Shown here: positions 37,120 through 46,941 of the stretch, piece after piece
Layout of the letters: the number at the start of each line of letters is the position of its first letter
Numbering within the stretch: position 1 is the stretch's first letter
NCBI GenBank assembly: GCA_965261065.1
Contig: OZ253444.1
Coordinates: forward strand, 2,356,001-2,420,000
Origin: JAKZVK01 sp965261065
GTDB taxonomy: Bacteria; Acidobacteriota; Terriglobia; Bryobacterales; UBA6623
Direction of reading: 5' to 3'
Length of the DNA stretch: 64,000 nt
Notes under the pieces: generated by a model
The model's input: the letters and a program-made list of their open reading frames with translations, nothing else
Told to the model about the DNA's origin: nothing
The model's database searches: none
Position numbers and translations under genes: made by a program

Positions 37120-38030
37120 AAGAGTCCTACCAGGAAGGAGTAGCGAACCACCTTGACCTCAAGTCCTGCGGACGGCGTCGCGAGGCGACGTTCGAAGTGT
37201 AGACAGAGGCATCGGCGGGCCGGGCTATTGAGCTTCGAAAAATCTGTTTCAGGGTGCCGACCTTGTTTGCGAAAAGGGAAGGCGAAATGGGCGTCCGCGC
37301 TCGATCGCGAGGGGGCGTCCGGCCCTGCGTAGCGGAGGAACCTGAGCACGTCGAGAAACAACATGCACGAGAACCGGGAGACCTCTGGAGTGTCTCGATC
37401 TGATCGAGACCGGTCCGAGAAGGCGCTGAGCCGAACGGCGGACATGTACGCTCCCGAGGAGTCTGACTGCGCCGTAGTACCTATGAACCGACCGAACAAA
37501 GAAGGGAAACCTTCGGCGGAGGCCGGGGAGGGAAGGGCGCAGGCCAAGGAGAACACCGAAGAGTCCAACACGAGCCCGACACCGAGCGGGAAGAGAGTGT
37601 CCCAAGGACTGGCCGGTGTGCGTAGAACAGCCAAAGGAAGGAGGCAGGAGAAGTTCACCGCTTTGCTCCACCATCTGCGCCGGCAGGATGCACGAGCCAA
37701 CGGCGCTGGTCGGAGAGTGGCTGCAGAAGGCCGTACTGGGCTATTACCAATACCACGCGGTTCCGGGCAACATCAATCGGCTGGCGTTGTTCCAATACCG
37801 GCTGCGTGTGCTGTGGCGATTCATCTTGTTTCGTCGCAGTCAGAAGGGACGTAAATCCTGGAAGAAGCTCAACCGGCTGCTAGACCGCTGGATTCCATTC
37901 CCTCGCGTCCTGCACCCTTATCCGATGGCACGTTTCTGCGCTACTCATCCGAGGTAGGAGCCGTGTGCGTTAGGAGCGCACGCACGGATCTGTGCGGGGG
38001 GTGCCGGGTGACCGGCATCCCTACCGCGAT
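37105..38030 (+). ncRNA. Group II intron with internal deletion
   Basis: The 5' boundary is approximate. Conserved intron text is seen at 37198-37260 (GTAGACAGAGGCATCGGCGG and GGGTGCCGACC), at about 37437-37483 (GCGGACATGTACGCTCCCGA and TAGTACCTATGAACC before the ORF), and a domain V hairpin (GAGCCGTGTGCG...CGCACGCACGGATC) at 37959-37990. A domain VI stem ends in CTACCGCGAT near 38030. The intron ORF is reduced to its two ends, so this copy cannot move on its own. Confidence 0.8.
37483..37957 (+). pseudogene. Group II intron reverse transcriptase, core deleted
   Basis: From ATG 37483 the frame gives MNRPNKEGKPSAEAG and VSQGLAGVRRTAKGRRQEKFTALLHHL, the usual start of this RT class. From about 37690 another frame gives the C-terminal part EWLQKAVLGYYQYHAVPGN...RSQKGRKSWKKL...WIPFPRVLHPYPMARF to the stop at 37957. 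The catalytic RT domains between them, normally around 1 kb, are absent, so a deletion joined the two ends out of frame. Confidence 0.85.
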
Positions 38031-38190
38031 CAGCAGCAGTTAAAGCGCTCGACCGCGAACTCGCCGAGATGAACCAGGGGCTGATGCAATGAAATGCTAC
38101 ACTTACCTTTGGCCCCACATGGCCTCAAGTGGCTTTGCGTCGAGAGCAGCGCACACTTGAAGTTGTTTAGAATCAGCAAGTAAGAAGCAT

Positions 38191-38267
38191 GGGTGGTTAG
38201 CTCAGTTGGTTAGAGCGCCTGCCTTACAAGCAGGAGGCCACTGGTTCGAGTCCAGTACCGCCCACCA
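38191..38267 (+). tRNA. tRNA-Val (anticodon TAC)
   Basis: A 77-base cloverleaf including encoded CCA. The acceptor stem GGGTGGT pairs with ACCGCCC (one G-T), the D arm GCTCAGTTGGTTAGAGC is standard, the anticodon loop CTTACAA between CCTGC and GCAGG has TAC at 38225-38227, and the T arm is CTGGTTCGAGTCCAG. An integrase gene points at its 3' end 16 bases away. Confidence 0.95.
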
Positions 38268-38283
38268 CCTAAACCCTTTGCCT

Positions 38284-39428
38284 TCAATGCTCACCGGTGC
38301 TCTCATGGCTGATGTACTGTACTGTTGCTAACTGAACTGTTCCAAAAATGTTCCAGAACTGCCTCAGTTCGGGGTTGACTGTTCCAGAAATCGGAACATG
38401 CTCATTCGCCTGTCGATCCAGGCGGCTGAGCGCCTCCCGCATCATGTTGAGCTTGGCGTGGCTGTAACGCTTGAACACCTGCGCGTCGCCCTGCCGTAGC
38501 ATCTGTGTGACGAAGTGATCTGCGACCCCGCCCGCGCTGAGCCGCGTCGCGAACGTATGGCGCAGTTCGTAGATCGAGAAGTGCGGAACGCCCGCACCTT
38601 GCAGCGTCAATGTCCACGCCTTCTTCAAGCTGACGATGTAGGGCTTCGACGCCCTCTTGCTCGGCGTAGGGAAAAGGTACTCCGAACCCAGCGTCGCGTC
38701 GATGCGTCTTCGGAACGCCTCTCTGGCCTGATCCGTCATCGGCATGTCCGCGACCCCATTTTCCGTCTTCGAGTCCGGGATGTGGACGATGCCGTTTTCG
38801 AGATCGACGTGCTCCTTGCGCATCGGCGTCAGCTCCTTGTAAGGGCGCAGCCCCATCTCGACGAGGATCACGATCGCATCGCGCAGGTAGTCGCGAGCGA
38901 AAGACTCGATTCGGGTCTGCTCGCTCGCCGCCATGTAGTGCGGCTTGCGTGTGGTGTTGCCGACCCGGACCGGGAACTCGACCGCAAGACACGGGTTCGC
39001 GATGAGCCGCTTCTGTTTAACGGCCACGCCCAGAATTCGCCGCAAGACGCGAAACTCTTTGTGGACCGTCGCCGGTTTGATCATTCCTCGTTGTTCAACT
39101 CCGAATTTTGTCCGTATCCTCCTTCTTGATCGCAGCCGGTTCTCTTCTCGATGTACTCCTCGATCGCTTCTGGCTCGATCTCCGACCGTGGCACCGACCC
39201 GAAGGCCGGTCGCAGATTCTTGAGCACCTCGAGGTTGTCGCGGTGCGTCTTCTCGGACCGATAAGGCGGCTTCGAGCGTTTGTCCAGGAACCAGTTGGCC
39301 CACTCGTTGAAGGTCAGGGTCTTCCCGGTCAACAGCGTGGAAAGCCTACCCTCGTCGCGAGCGTCGAGGCGGTCGCGTAGAAAGCGCTTCGCCTCGGCCT
39401 CCCAAGCCAGCGAGTTGTCCCTTGGCAT
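38284..39428 (-). pseudogene. tRNA-adjacent tyrosine integrase, one frameshift
   Basis: The N-terminal SAM-like domain (MPRDNSLAWEAEAKRFLRDR...IEEYIEKRT) is in one frame down to about 39130. The catalytic domain (SRRRIRTKFGVEQRGMIKPATVHKEF...) is in another, ending at 38284. One missing base near ACCGGCTGCG explains it. Catalytic features are visible: Arg in EMGLRPYKEL, ELRHTFATRLS, and Tyr in VFKRYSHAKL. The gene lies beside tRNA-Val and points at it, as island integrases do. If the shift is a sequencing error the enzyme is complete (about 380 residues). Confidence 0.8.
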
Positions 39429-39547
39429 GACGCGCCTCGCGACTTCAGATCCGGTTTTGACTACGAACAGGGCTAGAAGAAGCGAACCAGATCAACTTCT
39501 AGAAGAAGTAGGGCGGACACAGCGGTCACGCCCCTACACCGGGTGCT

Positions 39548-41107
39548 TTACGCGGCTTTGCCGATGGACGCCGCGGGTTCCACTTCGACGGCGGGCATGG
39601 CGGGGCGCTTCATCAGTTTCATCGCCGCCTGTCCCAGCAAGGTGGCTAACTTGCGCTTCGTGCCCTTGACGGCGCTGTCGGCGGATAGGCCATAGCGTTT
39701 GTACCGCGTGAGCAGGCCCCGGCACACGATGAAGTAGGCCAGGAACCGGCGCCAGTCCCCGAGTAGACCGAAGCGCTTCGACCGCTTGAGCACCGACGCG
39801 ATGCTGTAGAAGTTACTCCAGGCGGCCTCGACCTTTTCGAGCAACTTCTCTTCGCTGAGGTTGGGGTGGTGATAGAGGATGCGAGGGTGATCCGGATCGA
39901 GCCAGTAATCGTAGTCGTCCTTGACCATCTTCAGCGGCGCGCGTCCACGGCGCATCATGTGGAAGTCGACGGTGCCGGGCAGCGGCGTCAGGGGAATGAA
40001 TTGGGCCATCGCGATGCCGCAGTCACGGGCGAAGTCAATGGTGTAGTCGAGTGATTTCTCCGTGTCACTCGAGATCCCGAAGATAAAGGCCCCCATGATG
40101 TAGGGGAAGCCCTGGGTGCGGACCTGCTCGAGTTTCTCCGCCAGCAGATCGCCGGTGAAATTGAACGTCTTGTTCGTCGCCTTGAGCCCTTCGGGGGTGA
40201 CGGTCTCAATGCCGATCAGTGCACCTTGGACGTGGGCTTTTCTCATCGCCGCCAAGTACTCGGGATCGTCGGCCACCTCCATCGTGATCTGGGTGCAGAA
40301 GAACATGTCCTCGGGCACTTCGTCGGCGAGCTGGCGGAGTAGTTCAAAACGGTTCTCCAAGCCGGCTTCGAGGGTTTTCTTCTGCTCGGCGTCGCGGGCG
40401 TTAACGATGTCCTCGCGGTTGTAGGGGTAGAAGTTGTCGTCGGCGAACATCACCAGCCGGAAGCCGGCGCGATAGAGCGCGTGGACCTCCTGCAGGATGG
40501 CGTCGTTGGCGCGCACGCGCGGCACACGCCCATCCTGGACCCACACCGAGCAGAAGGAACACTGCTTGGGGCAGCCGCGAACCGTCTGGATCGAACCCAC
40601 CAGGTAGCGTTCGGTCTTCAGAAGGTCCCAGCGCGCCGGGGTGAAATAGTCGGGCTCCACCTGCCCGCCTCGATACACTTTTTCGAGCTTGCCGTCGGCG
40701 TAGTCATCAAGGACTTGGGTCCAGACGACTTCGGCGTCGCCGGTCACGGCCGCATCCCCGTGCTTGAGAGTCTCCTCGGGAAAGATGGACGGGTGCGGAC
40801 CGCCGAAGATCACGGTCGCGCCCCTCTTCTTTGCCTCGCGAGCCAGGGCGTAGCCGTGAATCGCATTGAACGTGTGAATGCTGATGCCGAGAACGTCGCC
40901 GGGCCTGACATCGTCGATCGGAAACGGCTCGATCGCTTGGTCGACCAGGCGTATGCCCTCGAGGTAGTCGCTCTTGGGGGTGCACGCCGCCATCACCGGC
41001 AAGGCTCGCGGGGTGATGAACGAGAAGTTGATTCGCTCGGCGGCAGGGGCCGGGTTGACGATGAAGAGTTGGAAGTCTTTCCGGGTATGCAAGTGGGCCA
41101 TGAACAA
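39548..41107 (-). CDS. B12-binding-domain radical SAM protein
   Basis: A 519-residue protein. The N-terminal 170 residues form a cobalamin-binding-like Rossmann domain (GDVLGISIHTFNAIHGYALA, VIFGGPHPSIFPEE), although the DxHxxG motif is absent. The radical SAM motif TVRGCPKQCSFCSVW carries the three cluster cysteines near residue 190. The C-terminus has the usual TIM-barrel partners (GIETVTPEGLKATNK, GAFIFGISSDTEKS) and a basic tail. Such enzymes perform radical methylations or rearrangements; the substrate here is unknown. No biosynthetic cluster surrounds it. Confidence 0.88.
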   Translation of the reverse strand: MFMAHLHTRKDFQLFIVNPAPAAERINFSFITPRALPVMAACTPKSDYLEGIRLVDQAIEPFPIDDVRPGDVLGISIHTFNAIHGYALAREAKKRGATVIFGGPHPSIFPEETLKHGDAAVTGDAEVVWTQVLDDYADGKLEKVYRGGQVEPDYFTPARWDLLKTERYLVGSIQTVRGCPKQCSFCSVWVQDGRVPRVRANDAILQEVHALYRAGFRLVMFADDNFYPYNREDIVNARDAEQKKTLEAGLENRFELLRQLADEVPEDMFFCTQITMEVADDPEYLAAMRKAHVQGALIGIETVTPEGLKATNKTFNFTGDLLAEKLEQVRTQGFPYIMGAFIFGISSDTEKSLDYTIDFARDCGIAMAQFIPLTPLPGTVDFHMMRRGRAPLKMVKDDYDYWLDPDHPRILYHHPNLSEEKLLEKVEAAWSNFYSIASVLKRSKRFGLLGDWRRFLAYFIVCRGLLTRYKRYGLSADSAVKGTKRKLATLLGQAAMKLMKRPAMPAVEVEPAASIGKAA

Positions 41108-41415
41108 GAGCCTCCCGTCTCTTTGCTCTCTCAGGCAGGCCGCTAGGCGTCGCTAAACGGCACGGTTGCACCGCTCCGCGCCGGGCTCACGGCCACCCAA
41201 GTGGGATGTTCGACTATAGCGCATTTAGCGGGCCGGTGTAACAAGCCTGTCGAAACTCGTGGTACCGGTCGGTCGGCTCTGACGCGTGACCTCGTACGTA
41301 CGTTCACGGCAAAGTCGTCCGACACAATCTGCAACCATTAGGTAACGGGACTCTTGTGGCAGTCCCCTAGGATAAGGAAGACCTGTGGTCAGCGGACGGC
41401 CGTGACGGCAGATTC
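41108..41415. other. Intergenic region, nothing recognised
   Basis: The 308 bases between the divergent radical SAM and membrane protein genes show no gene or clear repeat. A CTTGTGGCAGTCCCC stretch near 41354 resembles part of the REP-like arms at 15150 and 61430. Confidence 0.5.
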
Positions 41416-41940
41416 ATGAGACGGCGCAAACCACGAAGACGATTTTCCGTGCCGCGCCTGTGGCTGACGCTGGCGGCACTCCAGACGGGTGTGGTCGCCG
41501 GGCTGGTCACTTTGCTCTACCTGATGGCCGAGGGTTGGCTGCGTGGCGACGGGCCCTGGCGGTTCTTGAACCTCGTGGGGGCGGTCTTCCGCCCGCAGAC
41601 GGCGTTTAGCGCGCGTTTCTCGATGGGCACGATGAGCGGGTTGGCGCTCTATCTGGTGGTCGCTGGGGTGGTGGGAGTCCTGTTCGGCTTGCTGCTGGTG
41701 AGATACATCTCGCGACCGATCCGCTCGCACTGGATCGGGTTGCTGCTGGGAGTGTTGTGGTTTTTCGTGGCGTTCCGCTACTTCTGGCCGCGGGTGAATC
41801 CGGCCGTTGTCATGTACCAATCGCTCCCGGCCGCGTTCGTGAGCCACCTGGTGTTCGGATTCTGTATGGGTTGGTATCCGAGGTTCGTGACACGGCTGGG
41901 GATGAGCCGCGCGCCGAGTCGGGCCTCGCCCTTTCTCTAG
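41416..41940 (+). CDS. Hypothetical polytopic membrane protein
   Basis: A 174-residue protein with a very basic N-terminus (MRRRKPRRRFSVPR) and four predicted membrane helices. The pattern resembles small inner-membrane proteins of unknown function seen in Acidobacteriota. No enzyme motif is visible and no operon partner is close. Confidence 0.65.
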   Translation: MRRRKPRRRFSVPRLWLTLAALQTGVVAGLVTLLYLMAEGWLRGDGPWRFLNLVGAVFRPQTAFSARFSMGTMSGLALYLVVAGVVGVLFGLLLVRYISRPIRSHWIGLLLGVLWFFVAFRYFWPRVNPAVVMYQSLPAAFVSHLVFGFCMGWYPRFVTRLGMSRAPSRASPFL

Positions 41941-42001
41941 GCTGGTTCTCCAGCCCCAATCCGCGAACCCGATTCTCCAGCCCGGCGAATCACAGCCCCC
42001 A

Positions 42002-42919
42002 TCACAGCCCCTTCGCGGCCCTCATCTTGCGGGCTACTTCGGCGACCGGCTGATGCTCCCCGTCGACCTGGTAGTTGACCTCTTGCATCTCCTCGTCGGT
42101 GAACAGTCCGCCGAGCTCGTCGATGACATCGGCCAGTTCGGGGTGCTTCTCGAGCGTCGCGGTGCGAATCAGCGGCGCGGCGTCGTAGGGAGGAAAGTAG
42201 CGGCGGTCGTCCTCGAGCACCCGCAGGTTCAGCGCGGAGATCAGGCCGTCGGTCGAGTTTCCCACGCCAAGATCAATCTGGCCGTCGCGCAGGGCACGGT
42301 AGATCAACGAGAGGTCGACCGTCTTGGGCTCCTGGTCGAACTTCAAACCGTAGGTCTTGATGAAGCCCTGATAGCCGTCCTCACGCTCGGCGAACTCGAA
42401 GCCGAAACCGATGATCCGTTTCGGGGCCACCCGGGCGAAGTCGGAGATAGTACGCAGGCCGTCACGCTCGGCGTCTTCCGCACGGACGACGATGGCGTAG
42501 GTATTGTTGAACCCGAACGGCTTGAGCCACCGGATCCCGAAGTCCTGCTCGTAGGCCGTGGCCACTGCCTCGAAGACGGCCTCGGGGTCTTGCATGACCG
42601 GTTTGCGGAGGATGGCCGTCAGCGCCGTTCCGGTGTACTCGGGATAGATGTCGAGATCCCCCGACAACATCGCCTGATGGCAGATGAAAGTGCCGCCGAG
42701 GCTGAGGCGGCGGTCGACGGTTAGATCCGTGCGCGCCTCGATGTGTTGAGCCACCAATTCGCCGAGCACGACGTTCTCACTGAAGTTCTTCGATCCGATG
42801 ACGATGTCGGCGCCGCCGGAACAGGCGGCAAGCGCGAGCACGGCCAACAAAACAACGCATCTCCGCGTGAGTCTCCTGCTGTCAAGTCCATTGGTCAACA
42901 TTTGCGTAGGATTCGTCAT
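42002..42919 (-). CDS. Osmoprotectant/quaternary-ammonium ABC binding lipoprotein (OpuAC/OsmF-like)
   Basis: A 305-residue lipoprotein with a lipobox ending at Cys33 (LALAAC). The mature part has the OsmF/ProX-like start IVIGSKNFSENVVLGELVAQHIE, then SGDLDIYPEYTGTALTAIL and GVGNSTDGLISALNL, which shape the choline/betaine pocket. No permease or ATPase gene lies next to it, so its transporter would be elsewhere, or the protein is an orphan. Ligand class is inferred from the family. Confidence 0.85.
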   Translation of the reverse strand: MTNPTQMLTNGLDSRRLTRRCVVLLAVLALAACSGGADIVIGSKNFSENVVLGELVAQHIEARTDLTVDRRLSLGGTFICHQAMLSGDLDIYPEYTGTALTAILRKPVMQDPEAVFEAVATAYEQDFGIRWLKPFGFNNTYAIVVRAEDAERDGLRTISDFARVAPKRIIGFGFEFAEREDGYQGFIKTYGLKFDQEPKTVDLSLIYRALRDGQIDLGVGNSTDGLISALNLRVLEDDRRYFPPYDAAPLIRTATLEKHPELADVIDELGGLFTDEEMQEVNYQVDGEHQPVAEVARKMRAAKGL

Positions 42920-42946
42920 GCGTACGACGGCCCTCGCCGCCGGCCA

Positions 42947-44203
42947 TCACCAATCGACAACCGAATTGTCTTCGGAGAGGTACGTCTCGGGGTTGCGCCA
43001 GTCGTGGTCGATCTTGTCGGCCAGGGCGTTTTCGTCGAGTTCGATGCCAAGCCCGGGTTTCGTGGGCAGCTCCACATACCCATCCTTGAACGTGAGCGGC
43101 TCCTTGAGATACCCCTCGCCCAGGGAGCGATGCTCCTGGCACATGAAGTTCGGGATGGTGGCGTCGAGTTGAACGCAGGCCGCGGTGGCGATCGGCCCCA
43201 GTGGGTTGTGCGGCGCGATGGCGGCGTAGTAGGCCTCGGCCATGCCCGCGATCAGGCGCGTTTCCAGAATGCCGCCGGCGTGGCAAAGGTCCGGCTGCAA
43301 GATGGTGGCAGCGCCCTTCTCGAGCACTTCGCGAAAACCCCACTTGGTGAAAACGCGCTCGCCGGTGGCGATCGGCAGATGCGTCCCCCGGGCGATCTCG
43401 GCCATGATGTCGTGGTTCTGGCAGTTGATCGGCTCTTCGATAAACATCGGCTGATAGGGCTCGAGCGCTTTGATCAACAGCTTGGCTGTCTGCGGGCTGA
43501 TCTGCCCGTGAAAGTCGATGCCGATGTCGACCTCCCCGCCGGCGGCGTCGCGCAGTGCCTTGAAGTTCTCCGCCACGCGGTCAACGAAAGCCTTGTTCTC
43601 GACGATGCGCGGCCGGCGGCGCGTGCCGACCACTCCGACCTTGAACGCCGTGAAGCCCTGACGGATGGAGTCACCGATCGTGTCGGGGTTGGCGCCGCCC
43701 TTGTAGAGCCGAATGCGGTCGCGCGTGGGGCCCCCGAGGAGCTGATAGACCGGCACGCCCATGGCCTGGCCCGTGATGTCCCACATCGCTTGCTCGACGC
43801 CGCTCAGTGCGCTGGTCAGCAGCGGTCCGCCGCGATAGAAGGAGTGGCGATAGAGCGCCTGCCAGTGGTGCGCGACGCGGCGCGGATCTTGCCCGATGAG
43901 GTACGGCTCCATCTCCGCGACGGCTTCCGCGCAGGTCCTGGCGCGGCCTTCGAGGACCGGTTCGCCGAGCCCAATCAGGCCCGCGTTGGTGTGCATCTTC
44001 AGGAACAGCCAGCGCGGCTTGACGAGGAAGGTTTCGAGCTTGGTGATCTTGAGGCTGTCGCGAGGCGAAACCGCCGCTTGCGACGCCGCCGCCACCGCGC
44101 TCTGCGCACCAGCAGCCAGAGAGCCAACGCCCAAGGCCGTCGCCGTACCCTGCAGTAGAGAACGCCGCCCGATCGGGTTCGAGTCTTCCGTTTTTTCGCT
44201 CAT
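42947..44203 (-). CDS. Tat-exported enolase-superfamily (mandelate racemase/muconate lactonizing) enzyme
   Basis: A 418-residue enzyme starting at ATG 44203 with AGGAGGAACC upstream. A twin-arginine signal (GRRSLLQGTATALG) leads a capping domain and a barrel with metal ligands in DIGIDFHGQIS, FIEEPINC and ATGERVF, and a QPDLCHAGGILE segment with a later His in AIAPHNPLGP. These fit the galactonate dehydratase/MR group, whose members abstract alpha protons from sugar acids. Export by Tat is unusual but seen in this phylum. The same frame is open upstream into the preceding gene. Confidence 0.88.
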   Translation of the reverse strand: MSEKTEDSNPIGRRSLLQGTATALGVGSLAAGAQSAVAAASQAAVSPRDSLKITKLETFLVKPRWLFLKMHTNAGLIGLGEPVLEGRARTCAEAVAEMEPYLIGQDPRRVAHHWQALYRHSFYRGGPLLTSALSGVEQAMWDITGQAMGVPVYQLLGGPTRDRIRLYKGGANPDTIGDSIRQGFTAFKVGVVGTRRRPRIVENKAFVDRVAENFKALRDAAGGEVDIGIDFHGQISPQTAKLLIKALEPYQPMFIEEPINCQNHDIMAEIARGTHLPIATGERVFTKWGFREVLEKGAATILQPDLCHAGGILETRLIAGMAEAYYAAIAPHNPLGPIATAACVQLDATIPNFMCQEHRSLGEGYLKEPLTFKDGYVELPTKPGLGIELDENALADKIDHDWRNPETYLSEDNSVVDW

Positions 44204-44980
44204 CTGGTTCCTCCTGACTGTGCTTCCGGAGCCCACTTCCCGGCGCTTTTCTCTGATGCCACGGGGCGGAGTCCCTACTGTAGCACCGCGTATTTGCGGT
44301 CGGCATGACGCGGGCCTATGCAGTTGTCTGAGCGCTGCAACCAAGGCGTCGTGACGCCCGAGCCAGTCTTTCGTGTGGGACGGGAGGCGTGGGTCGGCTG
44401 CGAGCCGGACGAGGTCACCGGGCGTATCGACGTCGTACCACGACGGCAAGCGGACCGAACGCAGCCCCGCGCGAAGAAAGGCAGCCTCGGTCTGAAGCAG
44501 AGTTTCCTCGCTCGACCAAGCAACGTCGTCGAACATGTCCGATCGGGGGCGGCGGCAGCCCACCGCGTAGTATCCGCCGTCCTCAGCGGGCCCCAGGACC
44601 GCATCGACTTCGTCGAGTGCGTCGAAGGCCTGGTCGAGGTACTGGCCCGGGAGGGTCGGGCTGTCGCTGCCGACGATCACCACTCGATCATGCCCCAGCG
44701 CATGCAAGTCCTCGAAACAGTGCAACATCTTCCGGCCCAAGTCTTCTCCGTGTTGGAGAGATACGCGGTCGGGTCCCGCCAGCTCGCGAAAGCGGGGGCA
44801 GTCGATGTCGGAGAAAAGAGAAGTCGTCTCGCGGCCGAGGCGCTGGAGGCCCTCCCAAGCATCTTCCACGAACGCCTCGTGCAAGGTGGCCGTTTGCTCT
44901 GGGGACAACGCAGGCTGCAAGCGCGTCTTCACCCGGCCCGGGACCGGGGCTTTGGCGAAGAGTACGAGAGCATCGGACAC
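44204..44980 (-). CDS. TIGR04282 (DUF2064) glycosyltransferase-like protein without its own stop
   Basis: MSDALVLFAKAPVPGRVKTRLQPALSPEQ is the typical start, followed by HGEDLGRKM, VIVGSDSPTLPGQYL and GPAEDGGYYAVG. Family members are about 200-230 residues of a GT-A-like fold. Here the frame runs through residue 260 into the Tat enolase without a stop, through a linker that shows no conservation. Either the stop was lost by mutation or indel, or a read-through product exists; the strong ribosome site before 44203 argues for separate translation. Confidence 0.75.
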
Positions 44981-45082
44981 GAAGCGAAGCTACTATCTTC
45001 CCATTCGGCTGAGGTGTGCGAGGGCTGATCCGCTTGTAAACATAGTCCACCGCGCCTGCTACGGGCCTGACAGTCGCCACAC

Positions 45083-45374
45083 GTGACGCTTCTATGCGGT
45101 CCCAGTCGAGCGGATCGGGATGCCGGTCCGCGATCAGATTTGCACTTCGCACGTCGAACGGAACAACCTGACGATCCGCATGCACATGCGCCGCCTGACG
45201 CGCCTGACAAACGGCTTCAGCAAGAAGTGGGCGAACCTGCATGCGGTGCTCGCCCTGCACTTCGCGTGGTACAACTTCTGCCGGGTCCATCAGACGCTGA
45301 AGGTCACGCCCGCGATGGAAGCGGGTGTCACAGATCACATCTGGGACTTCAGAGAACTTCTCTCTGTATCCTAA
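45083..45374 (+). pseudogene. IS1-like transposase C-terminal fragment
   Basis: The frame yields SHVERNNLTIRMHMRRLTRLTNGFSKK and FAWYNFCRVHQTLKVTPAMEAG, the last third of IS1-like transposases (the YVERxNLTxRxxxRRxTR motif). The N-terminal two thirds and left end are missing. The rest of 44981-45444 holds no gene. Confidence 0.75.
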
Positions 45375-45435
45375 ACCCTTTAGAAATAGTGACATAGGTC
45401 AGTTTCAACACCGGGAGCGGTGTTTCGCCGGAACA

Positions 45436-45444
45436 GTTTTTTGG
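45436..45444. repeat. Target duplication of ISNCY-type element (left)
   Basis: GTTTTTTGG here and at 47658-47666 flank the element; adding ACA on both sides extends the identity to 12 bases. Confidence 0.7.
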
Positions 45445-45525
45445 TGTTGAAGCCCAATGATAATGTCCCCTTGAGCGCCCAATAGAAATGTCCCCTACTC
45501 TGAGGCTCCGAAGGAGGAGCCGAGA

Positions 45526-46941
45526 GTGGGAAGGACATGGATGAGTGCCAAGGAGTTGAGGCGCGGCGAAGTGCTGAGCCGAGTGAAACGAGGGGAACTG
45601 AAGTTGACCGCAGCCGCCGAGCTGCTGGAGGTCAGCTACCGCCATGCGAAGCGTCTGAAGAAGCGTTACCGTGCGGGCGGGGCCAAGGCTTTGGTGCACG
45701 GTAACGTCGGCCGTGCTTCGAACCGAGCCGATCAGAAGCGACGCCAGCAGGTTCTCGAGTTGGTGCGCGAGAACTATGCGGGCGAGGGGCACGAGCGCTT
45801 CGGGCCGACGCTGGCGTCGGAACATCTGGCAGCCGACCACGGCCTGGAAGTGCCGCGCGAAACACTGCGGCGCTGGATGCTCGCCGCGGGTCTGTGGAGC
45901 CGCCGTCGCAAGCGCCAACCGCATCGCACCCGGCGCCAACGCAAAGCGCACTTCGGCGAGCTGATTCAACTCGACGGTTCGCACCACCACTGGCTGGAAG
46001 AACGCGGCCCGAAAGCCTGTCTGATGAACTTCGTCGATGACGCGACCGGTGTGGCGCTGTGCCGTTTCTCGGACCAGGAAACGACCTGGGCCGCGGCCGA
46101 TCTGCTCGCAGCCTGGGTACGTCAACACGGCGTTCCCAAGGCGTTGTACTGCGACTGGAAAAACGTCTACCAGCGCCAGCCGACGTCGCGGGAAGCGCTG
46201 GCAGGCATCAAGCCCGAGACGCAGTTCGGGCGCATGTGTGCCAAGCTCGGCATTACGATCATGGCGGCTTCCTCGCCGCAAGCCAAGGGCCGAGTGGAGC
46301 GCCATCACGGCACGCACCAAGACCGCCTGATCAAGAAGATGCGGCTGCGCGGGATCGTCGAGTACGAGGCGGCGAACCGTTATCTCGACGAGGAGTACCT
46401 GGCCGAGCACAACGAGCGCTTCGCCTGTGAGCCGGCGGCGGCAGCGGACTTTCACCAGGCGCTCCCCCGCGGCACCGAGCTGCGAGGGGTGTTCTGTTGC
46501 GAGTACGAACGGGTGGTGAGCAACGACCGGGTGGTGCGTTTCGAGAATCGTTGTTTGCAGTTGAAGCCGAAACGCAACCAGGGCGTGGGGGCGGGGGCAC
46601 GGGTGACGGTCCAACAGTGGCGCGATGAGAGCTTGCAGGTGAGGTTTGACGGGCACGAGATCGAGCACGACGTGAGTTTTTTGGTTGTGTGGGAAGGACA
46701 TGAAGCGCCGATCTGCTCGCAGCCTGGGTACGTCAACACGGCGTTCCCAAGGCGTTGTACTGCGACTGGAAAAACGTCTACCAGCGCCAGCCGACGTCGC
46801 GGGAAGCGCTGGCAGGCATCAAGCCCGAGACGCAGTTCGGGCGCATGTGTGCCAAGCTCGGCATTACGATCATGGCGGCTTCCTCGCCGCAAGCCAAGGG
46901 CCGAGTGGAGCGCCATCACGGCACGCACCAAGACCGCCTGA
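45526..46941 (+). pseudogene. ISNCY-type rve transposase, altered C-terminus
   Basis: Helix-turn-helix start (ELKLTAAAELLEVSYRHAKRLKKRY), then the catalytic core with Asp in LIQLDGSHHHW, Asp in ALYCDWKNVY and Glu in AKGRVERHHGTHQD. After EIEHDV the frame runs into a 31-base spacer (46676-46706) and then into the duplicated copy in a wrong frame, ending at 46941. The true C-terminus (IATPTPQLRTKPAP... to 47417) follows the second copy. Removing one 611-base unit restores a 426-residue protein. Confidence 0.82.
46096..46675. repeat. 580-bp direct repeat inside the transposase gene, first copy
   Basis: Repeated essentially identically at 46707-47286 (period 611). It covers the C-terminal half of the transposase gene. 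Confidence 0.92.

Noticed and set aside
42743..44158. 471-residue plus-strand open frame
   Set aside because: Antisense to the Tat enolase-superfamily gene; no recognisable domain.
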